Made by a program: the position numbers and the translations under genes
DNA from: Bradyrhizobium elkanii WSM2783
GTDB lineage: Bacteria > Pseudomonadota > Alphaproteobacteria > Rhizobiales > Xanthobacteraceae
Length of the DNA stretch: 64,000 nt
Assembly: GCF_000472865.1 (NCBI RefSeq)
Contig: NZ_AXAP01000024.1
Coordinates: 8,926-72,925, forward strand
Direction: 5' to 3'
In this document: in pieces, positions 44,571-54,070 of the stretch
How the letters are laid out: every line of letters starts with the position of its first letter
How positions within the stretch are numbered: position 1 is the first letter of the stretch
The notes under the pieces: generated by a model
The model's input: only the letters and a program-made list of their open reading frames with translations
Told to the model about the DNA's origin: nothing
The model's database searches: none

Positions 44571-45664
44571 GTCGATCGCTGCCCCAGCCAGGAATCCAGT
44601 TTCGGCCACAGCCGCTTGATCGCATTGGCGCCGGCTACCAGGCTGACATGGCCACCTTTGAGGACCACCTCCTCCTTGTCGGTCGAGCCGACTTTCGCGA
44701 TCAAGTGTCGCGCCGCCTCATAGGGCACGATGTGATCGTGCTCGGCGACAGCGTGCAGAATCGGCACCTTGACGTTCGCAAGCTTCGCCGGACGCCCGCC
44801 GACCGACATGGCGTCGTTATAGAGCTTGTTGTCCCACATCAGGTCCTTGGTGATGGTCCGGAAATAGTCGCCGGCGAGCGGCAGCGTGTCGGTCGCCCAG
44901 CGGTCGAACATCCGGTACGACTTCACGAACTCGTCGTTCCAGATGTTGTCCCAGAGCTGCACCTGGCTTGGCGCGCGCGAAGCCGGCCGCAGCATCTCGA
45001 ACGATGACAGGATCAGTTCGGGCGGCATGTTGCCGACGCTATCGATCAGGCGGTCGACGTCGAAATAGCGCCGGTCGGCGAAATTCGAGAACAGCGTCAT
45101 CTCGCGGAAGTCGATCGGCGTGGTGAAGCAGATCAAATTCTTCATCGGCCCGTCGTGGAAGATCGAGCCATAGAGCAGCGACAGCACGCCGCCGAAGCAA
45201 TAGCCGATGACGGAGACATCGGTCTCGCCGCAATCCTGCTGCACGCGGCGAACACAGTCCGGAATGAAGTCGAGGACGTAATCCTCCATCCTGAGGTTCT
45301 TCTCTTCCGGTTTCGGCGCGGTCCAGTCGAGCATGTAGACGTCGTAGCCGCGCCTGAGCAGGAATTCGATGAAACTCTGGCCGGGCACCATGTCGAGGAT
45401 ATAGCCGCGATTGGTGGTGGCCATCACGATCAGGACCGGCACGCGATAGATTTCATCCGCCAGCGGTCGATAGTGGTAGAGCTGCATGGTTCCACGGCTG
45501 GCCAGCACATCCTTTGGCGTGGAGCCGAGCGCGGGACCCGAGGTCGAGAGATATTCGACGCCCTTGATGCTGCGCTGGATCGCGCGCTGCACCTCGGATT
45601 GAATGCGCTCCGCGATCGACGCTGCGTCGATCCCCAAGGACGCGTTCATCGAGGGCGCGTTCAT
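44567..45664 (-). CDS. phaC: Class III poly(R)-hydroxyalkanoate synthase, PhaC subunit
   Basis: Catalytic PHA synthase subunit of 365 residues, the length of class III enzymes and shorter than class I/II. The modified lipase box GYCFGG carries catalytic Cys156. Other family regions are 'YMLDWTAPKPEE' (about 110-121), 'ICFTTPIDF' and the late His region 'KGGHVSLVAG'. It polymerises 3-hydroxyacyl-CoA. Its ATG at 45664 overlaps the phaE stop (ATGA), and its stop overlaps the GNAT start. Confidence 0.93.
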   Translation of the reverse strand: MNAPSMNASLGIDAASIAERIQSEVQRAIQRSIKGVEYLSTSGPALGSTPKDVLASRGTMQLYHYRPLADEIYRVPVLIVMATTNRGYILDMVPGQSFIEFLLRRGYDVYMLDWTAPKPEEKNLRMEDYVLDFIPDCVRRVQQDCGETDVSVIGYCFGGVLSLLYGSIFHDGPMKNLICFTTPIDFREMTLFSNFADRRYFDVDRLIDSVGNMPPELILSSFEMLRPASRAPSQVQLWDNIWNDEFVKSYRMFDRWATDTLPLAGDYFRTITKDLMWDNKLYNDAMSVGGRPAKLANVKVPILHAVAEHDHIVPYEAARHLIAKVGSTDKEEVVLKGGHVSLVAGANAIKRLWPKLDSWLGQRST

Positions 45665-46044
45665 TTTTGCGCTTTCTCCGCAGGCGGGCGTTTGGTGCGT
45701 GGCGGCCGCGGCTTGCCGGCTGTCGCACTTTCCACATTGCCCGCGCTGCGGTTCATCTCGCTCAGCAGTGCCTTGATCTCGTCGAGCTGGCTTTCGATCG
45801 ATTGCAGGCGCTCGGCCATGCCGACGAGCTGCGCCCGGCTCGGCAGGTTCATGCCCACCAGATACTTCTCCATGAGCTCCGCGAACTGCTTCTGCGCGCC
45901 GGCCGCGACGCCGCCGGCCTGGTTCATCATCCGGCTGAATTCCGGCGTTCCCATTGCCTTGTTGGCGAAGGAATTGAATCCCTTTTCCAGCTCGCCGATC
46001 ATCGTCTGCCAGACGACAGCAGGATCGTTGCCCTTGTCGGCCAT
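45661..46044 (-). CDS. phaE: Short PhaE-like PHA synthase subunit
   Basis: A 127-residue, Met/Gln/Leu-rich helical protein with a coiled-coil-like stretch ('MAERLQSIESQLDEIKALLSEM' region, about residues 76-97) and a Pro/Lys-rich tail. Position directly upstream of and translationally coupled to a class III phaC, plus the C-terminal helix, supports a PhaE role. Typical PhaE is much longer (about 300 residues or more), so this is a reduced form or a different PhaC partner. The name is therefore tentative. Confidence 0.65.
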   Translation of the reverse strand: MADKGNDPAVVWQTMIGELEKGFNSFANKAMGTPEFSRMMNQAGGVAAGAQKQFAELMEKYLVGMNLPSRAQLVGMAERLQSIESQLDEIKALLSEMNRSAGNVESATAGKPRPPRTKRPPAEKAQK

Positions 46045-46220
46045 TGGCGCTCTCCCACGTGCTTGCGAGCGCTTGCCACGCTTCTCTTTGCGCTCCATAC
46101 GACACCGTTGCAGGCAGCCGGTCAACCCAAGCTGACATTGAACGCCGCGTCAGAAAGCTTCTGCGCTGCGGCAAAGCGTGGCATACAGTCGTCCATCAAG
46201 AACCCAGCCGAGGAGGCCCC

Positions 46221-47141
46221 GTGACCACCCTCGTCCACCGGCCGCCGCAGATGATCCGCGCCAACGGCATCGACATCTGCTACGAGATCTTCGGCGACGA
46301 GAGCGCCGAACCGATGCTGCTGATCATGGGACTCGGCGCCCAGATGATCCATTGGGACGACAAGTTCTGCGAACAGCTCGCCGCGCGCGGCTTTCGCGTG
46401 ATCCGCTTCGACAACCGGGACATCGGCCAGTCCGGCAAGCTCACAGGCGGCAAGCGGCTGACGGCGTTCGAAATGCTGAGACTGCGTCTGTTCGGGATCC
46501 CCGTCGCCGCACCCTACAGACTGATCGATATGGCCAAGGACACGGTCGGCCTGATGGACGGGCTCGGGCTGAAGTCTGCGCATCTGGTCGGCGCCTCCAT
46601 GGGCGGCATGATCGCGCAGGAAGTCGCGATCTCGTTTCCGCAAGTCGTGCGCTCGCTCACCTCGATCATGTCGACGACAGGCAATCCGAAGATCCCGCCG
46701 CCGACCCGCGAGGCCGGGGCCATACTTATGGCGCCGCCGCCAAGGACGAAGGACGAATATATCGAGCGCTTCGCCAAGACCTGGAAGGTCCTGCGCGTCG
46801 GTTCCTTCCCGGAGGATGAGGCGCTCGATCGTTCGCGGGCGCTGCGCACCTATGAACGCGGCCTCAATCCCGCCGGCGTCGGCCGCCAGCTCCGCGCCAT
46901 CCTCGCCTCCGGCAGCCGCAAGCAACGCCTCGGCGCGGTGAAAGCGCCGACACTCGTCATCCACGGCACCGTCGATCCGCTGGTGCACCCGGCCGGCGGC
47001 AAGGACACCGCGGCCTCGATCCCGGGCGCAAAACTCCTGATGATCGAGGGCATGGGCCACGCATTGCCGATCCCGATGTGGCCAGAGATCATCGACGCCA
47101 TCGCTGAGCACGCGCATGGAGCTGTGGGAAGGGCGGCGTGA
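46221..47141 (+). CDS. Alpha/beta hydrolase
   Basis: Serine hydrolase of 306 residues with nucleophile Ser126 in GASMGG, an early 'LLIMGLGAQMIHWDD' segment and a late acid/His region ('HGTVDPLVHPAGG', 'GMGHALP'). The start is GTG at 46221 with AGGAGG 4 bases upstream (46211-46216). It diverges from phaE-phaC-GNAT across about 175 bases. Resembles esterase/hydroxyalkanoate-depolymerase-like enzymes but has no lid or binding domain that would prove it. Confidence 0.82.
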   Translation: MTTLVHRPPQMIRANGIDICYEIFGDESAEPMLLIMGLGAQMIHWDDKFCEQLAARGFRVIRFDNRDIGQSGKLTGGKRLTAFEMLRLRLFGIPVAAPYRLIDMAKDTVGLMDGLGLKSAHLVGASMGGMIAQEVAISFPQVVRSLTSIMSTTGNPKIPPPTREAGAILMAPPPRTKDEYIERFAKTWKVLRVGSFPEDEALDRSRALRTYERGLNPAGVGRQLRAILASGSRKQRLGAVKAPTLVIHGTVDPLVHPAGGKDTAASIPGAKLLMIEGMGHALPIPMWPEIIDAIAEHAHGAVGRAA

Positions 47142-47148
47142 CGGAATC

Positions 47149-47233
47149 GTAGGATGGGTGGAGCGCAGCGAAACCCATCATTGCCACCAAGCGCATAGAC
47201 GCGATGGGTTTCGCTTCGCTCTACCCATCCTAC
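47149..47233. repeat. Palindromic repeat family E, copy 2
   Basis: Arms 'gtaggatgggtggagcgca' and 'gctctacccatcctac', inner 'gcgaaacccatc' / 'gatgggtttcgc'. Between the convergent hydrolase and P450 genes; related to the copy at 4783. Confidence 0.85.
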
Positions 47234-47242
47234 AATTTGTGG

Positions 47243-50200
47243 CTATCCGCCCGCCCAGACGTCGAGCACATACCTGTTCTTCGCGCCGAGGTCCTCGATC
47301 CAGCGCGTCGCTGCGCCGGCATCGTCCCCATTGTGCTCGCGACGGATCGACATCAGGGTCGCCTTGACATCCGGCTCCATCTTGCTGCCGTCGCCGCAGA
47401 CATAGATGATCGCGCCCTTCCCGATCAGGTCCCAGACGCGGTTCTTCTGGGCGGCAATCAGGTCCTGCACGTAGGTCTTCGAGCCATTGAGCCGCGAGAA
47501 CGCGATGTGCAGCTCGGTGACGCCATCGGCGGCGAACGCCTTCAACTCGTCGGCATAGATTAAATCCTGATCCGGATGGCGGCAGCCGAAGAACAGCATT
47601 GCCGGCCCCAGATTGGCGCCCTGCGACTTGCGATGCGCTCGCTCCTGGAGGAAGCCGCGGAACGGCGCCAGGCCCGTGCCGGGGCCGATCATGATCAGCG
47701 GCACCGACGCATCGTCGGGCAGGCGGAAGCCGGCCTTGGTCTCGCGCACGGTGGCATGGACGGTGTCGCCGACGCGGCGGCCGGAAAGATAGTTTGAGCA
47801 GATGCCCTTATAGATGCCGCGGCCCGAATTCGCCGGCGCCTCCACGACGCCGACGGTGACGCTGCAGCGCGCGGGATCGCCCGAGGGCGAGGACGAGATC
47901 GAATAATAGCGCGGCGCCAGCAGCGACAGCATTTCCAGATAGATGTGGAACGGCAATTCGCAGGCCGGATGCTCCTCCAGGAGATCAAACACCGATTTGC
48001 GCTTGTCCATCACCTCGCTGCGATAACGTTCACCGGACGCATCGTCGTCGCCGACGTAGGCGAGCAGCTTCGGCTTCGTCATCGGGCAGCGCGTATGCTC
48101 GGCCATCACCTGGATCTGCTTGCGGGTTGCGACCTGCTGCAGCTCCACGAACTCGGTGAGCAACCGCCCGATAGAGATCGCATCGCCTACCGGCAGCTGC
48201 GCGCGACGGCCTTCCGTCACCTGCAGCCTGATCTGGTCCGCCGGCAGGAAGCCGAAGCGGCGCGCGACCTGGTCCACCAGCGTCGGATCGTTGCGCGGCA
48301 CCACGCTCAAATGATCGCCGACGCGGTAGGTGATGCCGGGCGGTAGTTGCACCTCGATGTGCCGTGTCGAACGCTCGGACGGATTGGCGCCGGACTTGTT
48401 CTGCAGTTCCGCATTCTCCAGCACCTTCATCGCAACCGCGCCGCCCTGCGCGACGATGGCATTGACCGAGGCCGGCGCTACCGGCTCGACCGCATAGAGC
48501 GGCTCGTCCTCTGGCGTGCGGGTGAAGTTCCAGTCGATCCCGAATTCCTTGGTCGCGACCTGCGCGGCGGCCGGAAACCATTTCTGGAACTGGCCGTCGA
48601 GATCGGCCCTAGCATCGCCCTCGCCGCGCGGATAGACGGCGCGGGCGCCGCGGGCGGCGAGCTGCTCGTCGATGAAGCGCGGCACCGACTGGTACGTCGC
48701 CGCCCAATCGCTGTTGCCGCAGCCGAACACTGCGTAGCGCACGCCGGCAAACGCGTCCTTCGGCAGATCGCTGCCGAGCCATTTGACGAACTCCGTCGCG
48801 TTGTCGGGCGGCGCGCCATTGTAGGAGGCGCAGATGATCAGGACGCCGCCTTCACTCGGCAATTTCCCGACATAGTCGTCGAGCGGACCGAGCCTGGTGT
48901 TGAAGCCATTGACCTCCGCAAGATCGGCCATCCGCGTCGCCAGTTCCTCGGTCGAGCCAAGATTGGAGCCGTAGAGCACCAGCATCGGCATGTTGTGTCC
49001 CAGGCGCGGTTTCGGCCGAGGCGCCCTCGGCGCGGCCGACGCCGCCGCGGCCGCGCCAGCGAAGACGCCGCGCTCCCTGTCCTCGCGCGGGCGCACCTTG
49101 ATCTTGAAGTCTTCGGGCTTGATCGTCAGCGTTTCCTTCAGGTGCATCTGGTAGCGATGCACGTCGATCAGTTTGAAGCGCTGCAGGATCATGCCGAGCG
49201 CGAGCGCCGCTTCATGCATCGCAAAGCCGCGGCCGATGCAGGCGCGCTGGCCGTTGCCGAACGGCTTCCAGGCATTGATCGGCCGCTTGGCCTCAGCCTC
49301 GCGGCTGAAATTCTCAGGGTCGAAGACATCAGGATTCGGACCCCAGACGCTGGGGTCGCGATGCAGCGCCATCACCAGGACAGTGATGAACGTGTTCTTC
49401 TTGAGCTTGTACTTGCCGCCGATGGTCTCGTCCTGCAGCGGTGCGATGCCATAGGCCGGCGCCGGCGGCCACAGCCGCAGCGCCTCCTTCAGGACTTGCG
49501 TGATGTAGGTGAGCTGGGTGACCTGCTGATAGGTCGGCTTGGCGTCGATATCGGGGCCGAGCACGCGGTCGACCTCCTCATACGCCTTCTTCAGCACCTC
49601 GGGATGTTTCAACAGCGCATAGATCGTGCTCGACAACAGGCCGCTCGTGGTCTCATGCCCCGCGATCAGGAATGTGTTGATCTGGTAGCGGATGTTGACG
49701 TCGTCGAGCTGCTCGCCGGTGACGCGGTCGATGCCGGTCATCATCGCGGCCAGCATGTCCTTCTGGCCCTCGCCGACATCGGACTGGCTCCGCCTGCGCT
49801 CGGCGATGATCTCGTCGACCATCTTGTTCATGAACGAGACGTCCTCAGTGAGCGTCTTGCGTCGCTGGCGCATCCACAGGCGCTCCAGCGGCAGGCCGCG
49901 GGTCATCATGATGGTCTCGAGGGAGCGCACCAGCGACTCCACGAAGGGGTGATAATCGCGGCGATAGAACGAATTGAAGCGATAATCGAAGCCGCAGAGC
50001 CCGATCGTGTCGAGCGTCAGCGCCGTCATGTCGTGGACGACATCGATCTCCTCGTCGGCATTGAGCCGCTCCCATTTCTTCACGAGCTGCTCGGCGATAT
50101 CGACCATGCTGGGATGGTAGGACTGCATGGCGCGGTTGCCGAATGGCTGCAGCAGGATGTTGTGCGCCTTGCTCCAGTTCGGCTCCTTGGTGTCGGCGGT

Positions 50201-50476
50201 GAACAGGCCGTCGCCGCCGACCGCGCGCACACGCCGCAGCGAGCCGCGCACCGCTTTGTCAAAGCGCTTTTCATCCGAGAGCTCGTCGACAAGGTCATGG
50301 CCGGAGACGATCACGAGCGGGGCGCCCATCATGTCGAGCCAGTAGATCGGCCCGAGCTCTTTGGCGAGCCGCACCAGATGCTGCACCGGAGCGGTCGAAT
50401 CCAGCGACAGCATGTTGCCGACCACGGGCATGGTCGGCGGATGCGGGATCGGAGCCAGTCGGTTGCCGGATGGCAT
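47243..50476 (-). CDS. Self-sufficient cytochrome P450 / NADPH-P450 reductase fusion (CYP102 type)
   Basis: Fused fatty-acid hydroxylase of 1077 residues. The N-terminal P450 part has the I-helix AGHETT (272-277) and heme ligand Cys413 in FGNGQRACIGRG. After an Ala-rich linker (about 470-490), the FMN domain begins with 'LYGSNLGSTEE'. The FAD domain shows 'YYSISSSPSGDP' and the NADPH part 'IGPGTGLAPFRGFLQER' and 'FGCRHPDQD'; the end, 'VWAGG', fits the family. The domain order equals P450 BM3. It follows an epoxide hydrolase gene, separated by a family F repeat, and is likely part of a lipid-modifying unit. Confidence 0.95.
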   Translation of the reverse strand: MPSGNRLAPIPHPPTMPVVGNMLSLDSTAPVQHLVRLAKELGPIYWLDMMGAPLVIVSGHDLVDELSDEKRFDKAVRGSLRRVRAVGGDGLFTADTKEPNWSKAHNILLQPFGNRAMQSYHPSMVDIAEQLVKKWERLNADEEIDVVHDMTALTLDTIGLCGFDYRFNSFYRRDYHPFVESLVRSLETIMMTRGLPLERLWMRQRRKTLTEDVSFMNKMVDEIIAERRRSQSDVGEGQKDMLAAMMTGIDRVTGEQLDDVNIRYQINTFLIAGHETTSGLLSSTIYALLKHPEVLKKAYEEVDRVLGPDIDAKPTYQQVTQLTYITQVLKEALRLWPPAPAYGIAPLQDETIGGKYKLKKNTFITVLVMALHRDPSVWGPNPDVFDPENFSREAEAKRPINAWKPFGNGQRACIGRGFAMHEAALALGMILQRFKLIDVHRYQMHLKETLTIKPEDFKIKVRPREDRERGVFAGAAAAASAAPRAPRPKPRLGHNMPMLVLYGSNLGSTEELATRMADLAEVNGFNTRLGPLDDYVGKLPSEGGVLIICASYNGAPPDNATEFVKWLGSDLPKDAFAGVRYAVFGCGNSDWAATYQSVPRFIDEQLAARGARAVYPRGEGDARADLDGQFQKWFPAAAQVATKEFGIDWNFTRTPEDEPLYAVEPVAPASVNAIVAQGGAVAMKVLENAELQNKSGANPSERSTRHIEVQLPPGITYRVGDHLSVVPRNDPTLVDQVARRFGFLPADQIRLQVTEGRRAQLPVGDAISIGRLLTEFVELQQVATRKQIQVMAEHTRCPMTKPKLLAYVGDDDASGERYRSEVMDKRKSVFDLLEEHPACELPFHIYLEMLSLLAPRYYSISSSPSGDPARCSVTVGVVEAPANSGRGIYKGICSNYLSGRRVGDTVHATVRETKAGFRLPDDASVPLIMIGPGTGLAPFRGFLQERAHRKSQGANLGPAMLFFGCRHPDQDLIYADELKAFAADGVTELHIAFSRLNGSKTYVQDLIAAQKNRVWDLIGKGAIIYVCGDGSKMEPDVKATLMSIRREHNGDDAGAATRWIEDLGAKNRYVLDVWAGG

Positions 50477-50512
50477 ATGGGAATGTCTCCTGATCTCGCC
50501 TTTAGCTCACCC

Positions 50513-50619
50513 CGTCATTCCGGGGCGCGCGGAGCGCGAGCCCGGAATCCATCGCGCCGCATGCGCAGGCGGAGAAATGGATTCCGGGCTCGATGCTGGC
50601 GCATCGCCCCGGAATGACG
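50513..50619. repeat. Palindromic repeat family F, copy 2
   Basis: Starts 'cgtcattccgggg', ends 'ccccggaatgacg', inner 'ggaatccatcg' ... 'atggattccgg'. Occupies most of the epoxide-hydrolase to P450 spacer. Confidence 0.85.
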
Positions 50620-50643
50620 ATCGGAGTTGCTTGATGCGCGCGT

Positions 50644-51636
50644 TCACCCAAACCGCCTTCTACGCCATTCGATCAGCTTGGCACTGACTTCTTCCGGCTT
50701 CTCCTGCTGTGTCCAATGGCCGCTGTCTTTGACCAGGTATTTCTCGAGATCCGGGATGAGCTTGTCCATGCCATCGGCCGACGACGGCGGCAGCACCGCG
50801 TCGTTCTCGGCCATGATCATCAGCGACGGCACGCGCACAATGTGATCGAGCCCTTCGGAGCGCTGCCAATTGCGCGACATGTTGCGGTACCAGTTGATGC
50901 CGCCGGTGAAGCCGGTCTTGGTGAAGGCATCGACGAACACCTGCTTTTCTTCCGGCGACAGGATCGGCGTGCGCGGATCGTGCTGGGCATCGTAATTCGC
51001 GATCATCTGCGGGAAAGCCAGGTTGAGCCGCGGCGAGGCGCCGACGCCGGCCACCACCTCCTCCGCCGGAGCGTCGGGCCGCCGTGCCGGCTTGCGCATG
51101 AAGGCATCAAAGGTCTGCTCGACCCGGCTGCCAAATATCTTGTCCGGCTCGTGCGCGGGGTCCTGGAACTGGATGATATACATGTGCTCGCCGAAGCGCT
51201 TGCGCAAAAGTTCGATCGGATCGGCCCAGGCGCGGTTGGTGTGCGGGGTATTGATGCCGACCACACCGGCGACGCGGCCCGGATGCCGAAGCGGCATCTG
51301 CCAGACCACGAAGCCGCCCCAGTCATGGCCGACGAAGACGGCCTTTTCGATCTGGAGATGATCGAGCAGGCCGACGAGATCGGCGGTCAGTTGCTCGATA
51401 TCATAGGCCTCAACCGGCTCCGGCCGGTCGGTCACGCCATAGCCGCGCTGGTCCGGCGCGATCACGCGGATACCGGCTTCGCTCAGCGCCTTGATCTGGT
51501 GGCGCCAGGAAAAGGCGAGCTCCGGCCAACCGTGGCAGAGCACCATCGCCGGCCGGTCGGACCTGGGTCCGGCTTCATAGAAGCCCATGCGGATGCCGTT
51601 GGTCTGGGCGAATTGCAGCGGGGGCATTTCCATCAT
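50644..51636 (-). CDS. Epoxide hydrolase (alpha/beta hydrolase fold)
   Basis: Soluble epoxide-hydrolase-type enzyme of 330 residues. The oxyanion HGWPE motif (35-39) and the nucleophile Asp105 in GHDWGG are the family pattern; the late 'HWTQQEKPEEV' supplies the catalytic His. It hydrates epoxides to diols. Its ATG comes 11 bases after the WS/DGAT stop codon. Together with the P450, it could open epoxides made from unsaturated fatty acids, which is inference. Confidence 0.9.
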   Translation of the reverse strand: MMEMPPLQFAQTNGIRMGFYEAGPRSDRPAMVLCHGWPELAFSWRHQIKALSEAGIRVIAPDQRGYGVTDRPEPVEAYDIEQLTADLVGLLDHLQIEKAVFVGHDWGGFVVWQMPLRHPGRVAGVVGINTPHTNRAWADPIELLRKRFGEHMYIIQFQDPAHEPDKIFGSRVEQTFDAFMRKPARRPDAPAEEVVAGVGASPRLNLAFPQMIANYDAQHDPRTPILSPEEKQVFVDAFTKTGFTGGINWYRNMSRNWQRSEGLDHIVRVPSLMIMAENDAVLPPSSADGMDKLIPDLEKYLVKDSGHWTQQEKPEEVSAKLIEWRRRRFG

Positions 51637-51647
51637 CGAGACGATCC

Positions 51648-53195
51648 TTATTCAGCGGCGCTTTTGGTCTCGGCTGGCGGCGGCACGAACGCCGCCTCCA
51701 GCGCCTCGAATTCGGCCGGCAGCATGTCGCACAAAATCTGCACATGCGGAATGATGTTCGCGCCGGCGACGAAACCGAAATCGAGCTGGTCGCGATAACT
51801 CTGCACGGTGATGTTGAGCGCAAGGCCGTGGGTCGCGATCGACACCGGGAAGATGTGCAGCAGCTCCGCGCCCGCCGCGTAGAGCGTCTGCCTCGGCCCC
51901 GGCACATTCGAGACGGTGATGTTGGCTGCCGGCGGCAGCACATTCGACAGGTCCGAGCGGCTGTAGAGCAGCGCCAGGATCTGCACCAGGATCGGCGCGC
52001 CCAGCATCGAGACATTGGAGACCTGCGGCATGAACGCCCGCAGCGGATGCGACATCTCCTTCGCCTTGGTGGATTGCGCGATGATCGCTTCCAGCCGCGC
52101 CCTGGGATCCTCGACGTTGGTCGCGATCGAGCAGATCATGCCGAACACTTGGTTGTTCGATTCGGTATTGCCCTCCTCGCGCAGCGAGATCGGTACCGCC
52201 GCGGTCAGCGATTTGTTCGGCAGCGCGCCCTGGCTGATCAAATGGCGGCGCACCACGCCGGAGGCGAGCGCCAGCACGACGTCATTGAGCTTGCCGCCGG
52301 CCGCCTTTGCCACCGCCTTGGCGCGAGACAGCGAAACCGAAGTGCCGGCAAAGCTGCGCTCCGAGGAGATCGCCTTGTTCAGGATGGTCGGCGGCGACAC
52401 CATGCTGGCGAGGCTTTCGCGCGATTTTGGATCGGAGACCTTGGTCACGACTTCCGACACGCTTTTCAGCATCGCCGGCACGGCGCTTGCGAACTTGATT
52501 GCGTTCTCGATCTGGAACATGGCGTTGTCGAACAGGATCGAGCCGAGATCGCTCTTGCCCGAGCGCGGCAGCTCGATCGTCCTTGGCGCCGCCGCGGCAT
52601 CGAACGGCTGGGTCCAGAGCAGCTGATAGGAATCGATCAGGTTGGCCGCAATGTCGCGTGGTTCCTGCGCGACCTTCCGCGCGATCGGCGGGTCGACCTT
52701 CCGCGGGATCGGCGAGATGTCGTAGATCATGCTGGTGAGCGCAGCGCCCGCGCCGCCGTCGATGCAAGCATGGTGCATCTTGGAGTAGAGGCCGATCTCG
52801 TTGTTCTGCATGCCCTCGAAGACATAGAACTCCCACAACGGCCGGGCGCGATTGAGCAGCTTGGCATGGATCCAGCCGACGAGGCGCTCCAGCGTGGCGC
52901 GGTCATGCGGCGCCGGCAGGCTGCCGCGGAAGATGTGGCGGTCGATGTCGAACTGGTCGTCCTCCACCCAGGAAGGGTGGTCGATGTCGAGCGGTGCCTT
53001 CTCCAGGCGCGATTTCAGGATCGGCGCGATGTGCAGTCGCGAGGCGATCATCGCCTTGAAGTCTTCGAAGAAGTCGCCCTTGTAGTCGTCGGGCAGGCGG
53101 AAGATCGCCATGCTCCCGACATGCATCGGCATTTCCGGCGTTTCCAGATAGAGAAACGACGCGTCCAGCGACGACAGTTTCTTGGCGTCGGCCAT
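51648..53195 (-). CDS. Wax ester synthase / diacylglycerol acyltransferase (WS/DGAT)
   Basis: Acyl-CoA-dependent acyltransferase of 515 residues forming wax esters or triacylglycerol. The catalytic HHxxxDG motif is HHACIDG (141-147). Other family regions are 'PLWEFYVFEG' (about 118-127) and 'LNDVVLALASGVVRRHL' (about 305-321), and 'SNVPGPRQTLY' (about 430-440). A GGGAGG ribosome site precedes the ATG. It lies in one-direction order with an alpha/beta hydrolase, an epoxide hydrolase and a P450. Confidence 0.94.
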   Translation of the reverse strand: MADAKKLSSLDASFLYLETPEMPMHVGSMAIFRLPDDYKGDFFEDFKAMIASRLHIAPILKSRLEKAPLDIDHPSWVEDDQFDIDRHIFRGSLPAPHDRATLERLVGWIHAKLLNRARPLWEFYVFEGMQNNEIGLYSKMHHACIDGGAGAALTSMIYDISPIPRKVDPPIARKVAQEPRDIAANLIDSYQLLWTQPFDAAAAPRTIELPRSGKSDLGSILFDNAMFQIENAIKFASAVPAMLKSVSEVVTKVSDPKSRESLASMVSPPTILNKAISSERSFAGTSVSLSRAKAVAKAAGGKLNDVVLALASGVVRRHLISQGALPNKSLTAAVPISLREEGNTESNNQVFGMICSIATNVEDPRARLEAIIAQSTKAKEMSHPLRAFMPQVSNVSMLGAPILVQILALLYSRSDLSNVLPPAANITVSNVPGPRQTLYAAGAELLHIFPVSIATHGLALNITVQSYRDQLDFGFVAGANIIPHVQILCDMLPAEFEALEAAFVPPPAETKSAAE

Positions 53196-53269
53196 GGCTC
53201 CCTCCCGGTGATTGTCGCGCGGCGCCTTGCTGGCGCTCTCATTCGGACGGCCGCTTGCTGCGGCGTCGA

Positions 53270-54070
53270 TCAGGATTGTGCCTGTTCCGGGGGTGGATAG
53301 GCAATGGCAAAGGGGCCGGACCGATCAAAATGACTGAACTCGCCCTCCGCCTGCGCCAGCCGATTGGCCACCGCCCAGAGCGCCGCGGGATTGACGCCGA
53401 GCCCGATATGGCTTGCGAGCAGCACCTCGATATTTTCGGCTGTTGCCGACGGACGCAGCACGCTGGTGCGCCAGTTCACGATGCCGTCGGCGCGCGAGTA
53501 GATCGAGGTGGTCGGCACCGGCATGTCGCCGGCGATCGCCTGCCGGACCTCGGGAGCGTCATCGACGCTCTCGCCTGTCAGCGCCTCGTAGAGCCGCGTC
53601 GCGTTGGTGGCGCGGATATCGCCGGCAAAGGGGGAGCCGAGCGTGATGACGGAGCGCACCATCTCCGGCGCGTTCAGCGCCAGATCGCGCGCATAGACGC
53701 CGCCAAGGCTCCAGCCGATAACGCTCACCTTGCGTCCGGTGGAGTCGCTGATCCGCCGCAACAGATCGCGCAGCGAGGCGCGCATCCGGCTGAGGCCGCG
53801 GACATTGCGACCAAAGCTCCAGGCATAGGTGTCATAGCCGAGCGCCTTCAGGTACCGCCGCATCGGCGCCATTGACAGGTCGCTTGCCAGGAATCCCGGC
53901 AGCGTCAGCACCGGATGGCCGTCCCCTCTCGGCGCACGCATCAAAAGCGGCAGCAGCAGGAGGCTCGAATTGAACTCGAACAGGCCCCTGCCCTCGGCCA
54001 GCATCAGACAGATGTTCGGTGGACGCAGCCGGCGTTCGCTCTCCTCACGGCTGCCATCCACGGCCGTCAT
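53270..54070 (-). CDS. Alpha/beta hydrolase, lipase/esterase-like
   Basis: Serine hydrolase of 266 residues with nucleophile Ser121 in GWSLGG and 'GDGHPVLTLPGF' near residue 50. It is paralogous to the protein at 40910-41680 along most of its length. It starts immediately after the DUF6489 stop codon and lies 74 bases before the WS/DGAT start, suggesting a lipid-ester substrate. No export signal is obvious. Confidence 0.82.
   Translation of the reverse strand: MTAVDGSREESERRLRPPNICLMLAEGRGLFEFNSSLLLLPLLMRAPRGDGHPVLTLPGFLASDLSMAPMRRYLKALGYDTYAWSFGRNVRGLSRMRASLRDLLRRISDSTGRKVSVIGWSLGGVYARDLALNAPEMVRSVITLGSPFAGDIRATNATRLYEALTGESVDDAPEVRQAIAGDMPVPTTSIYSRADGIVNWRTSVLRPSATAENIEVLLASHIGLGVNPAALWAVANRLAQAEGEFSHFDRSGPFAIAYPPPEQAQS

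Noticed and set aside
48347-50617. Long open frame (756 codons) antisense to the P450 gene
   Set aside because: High GC and codon bias make long antisense frames. Its translation is His/Arg/Asp-rich with no recognisable domain, while the opposite strand has a complete P450-reductase.
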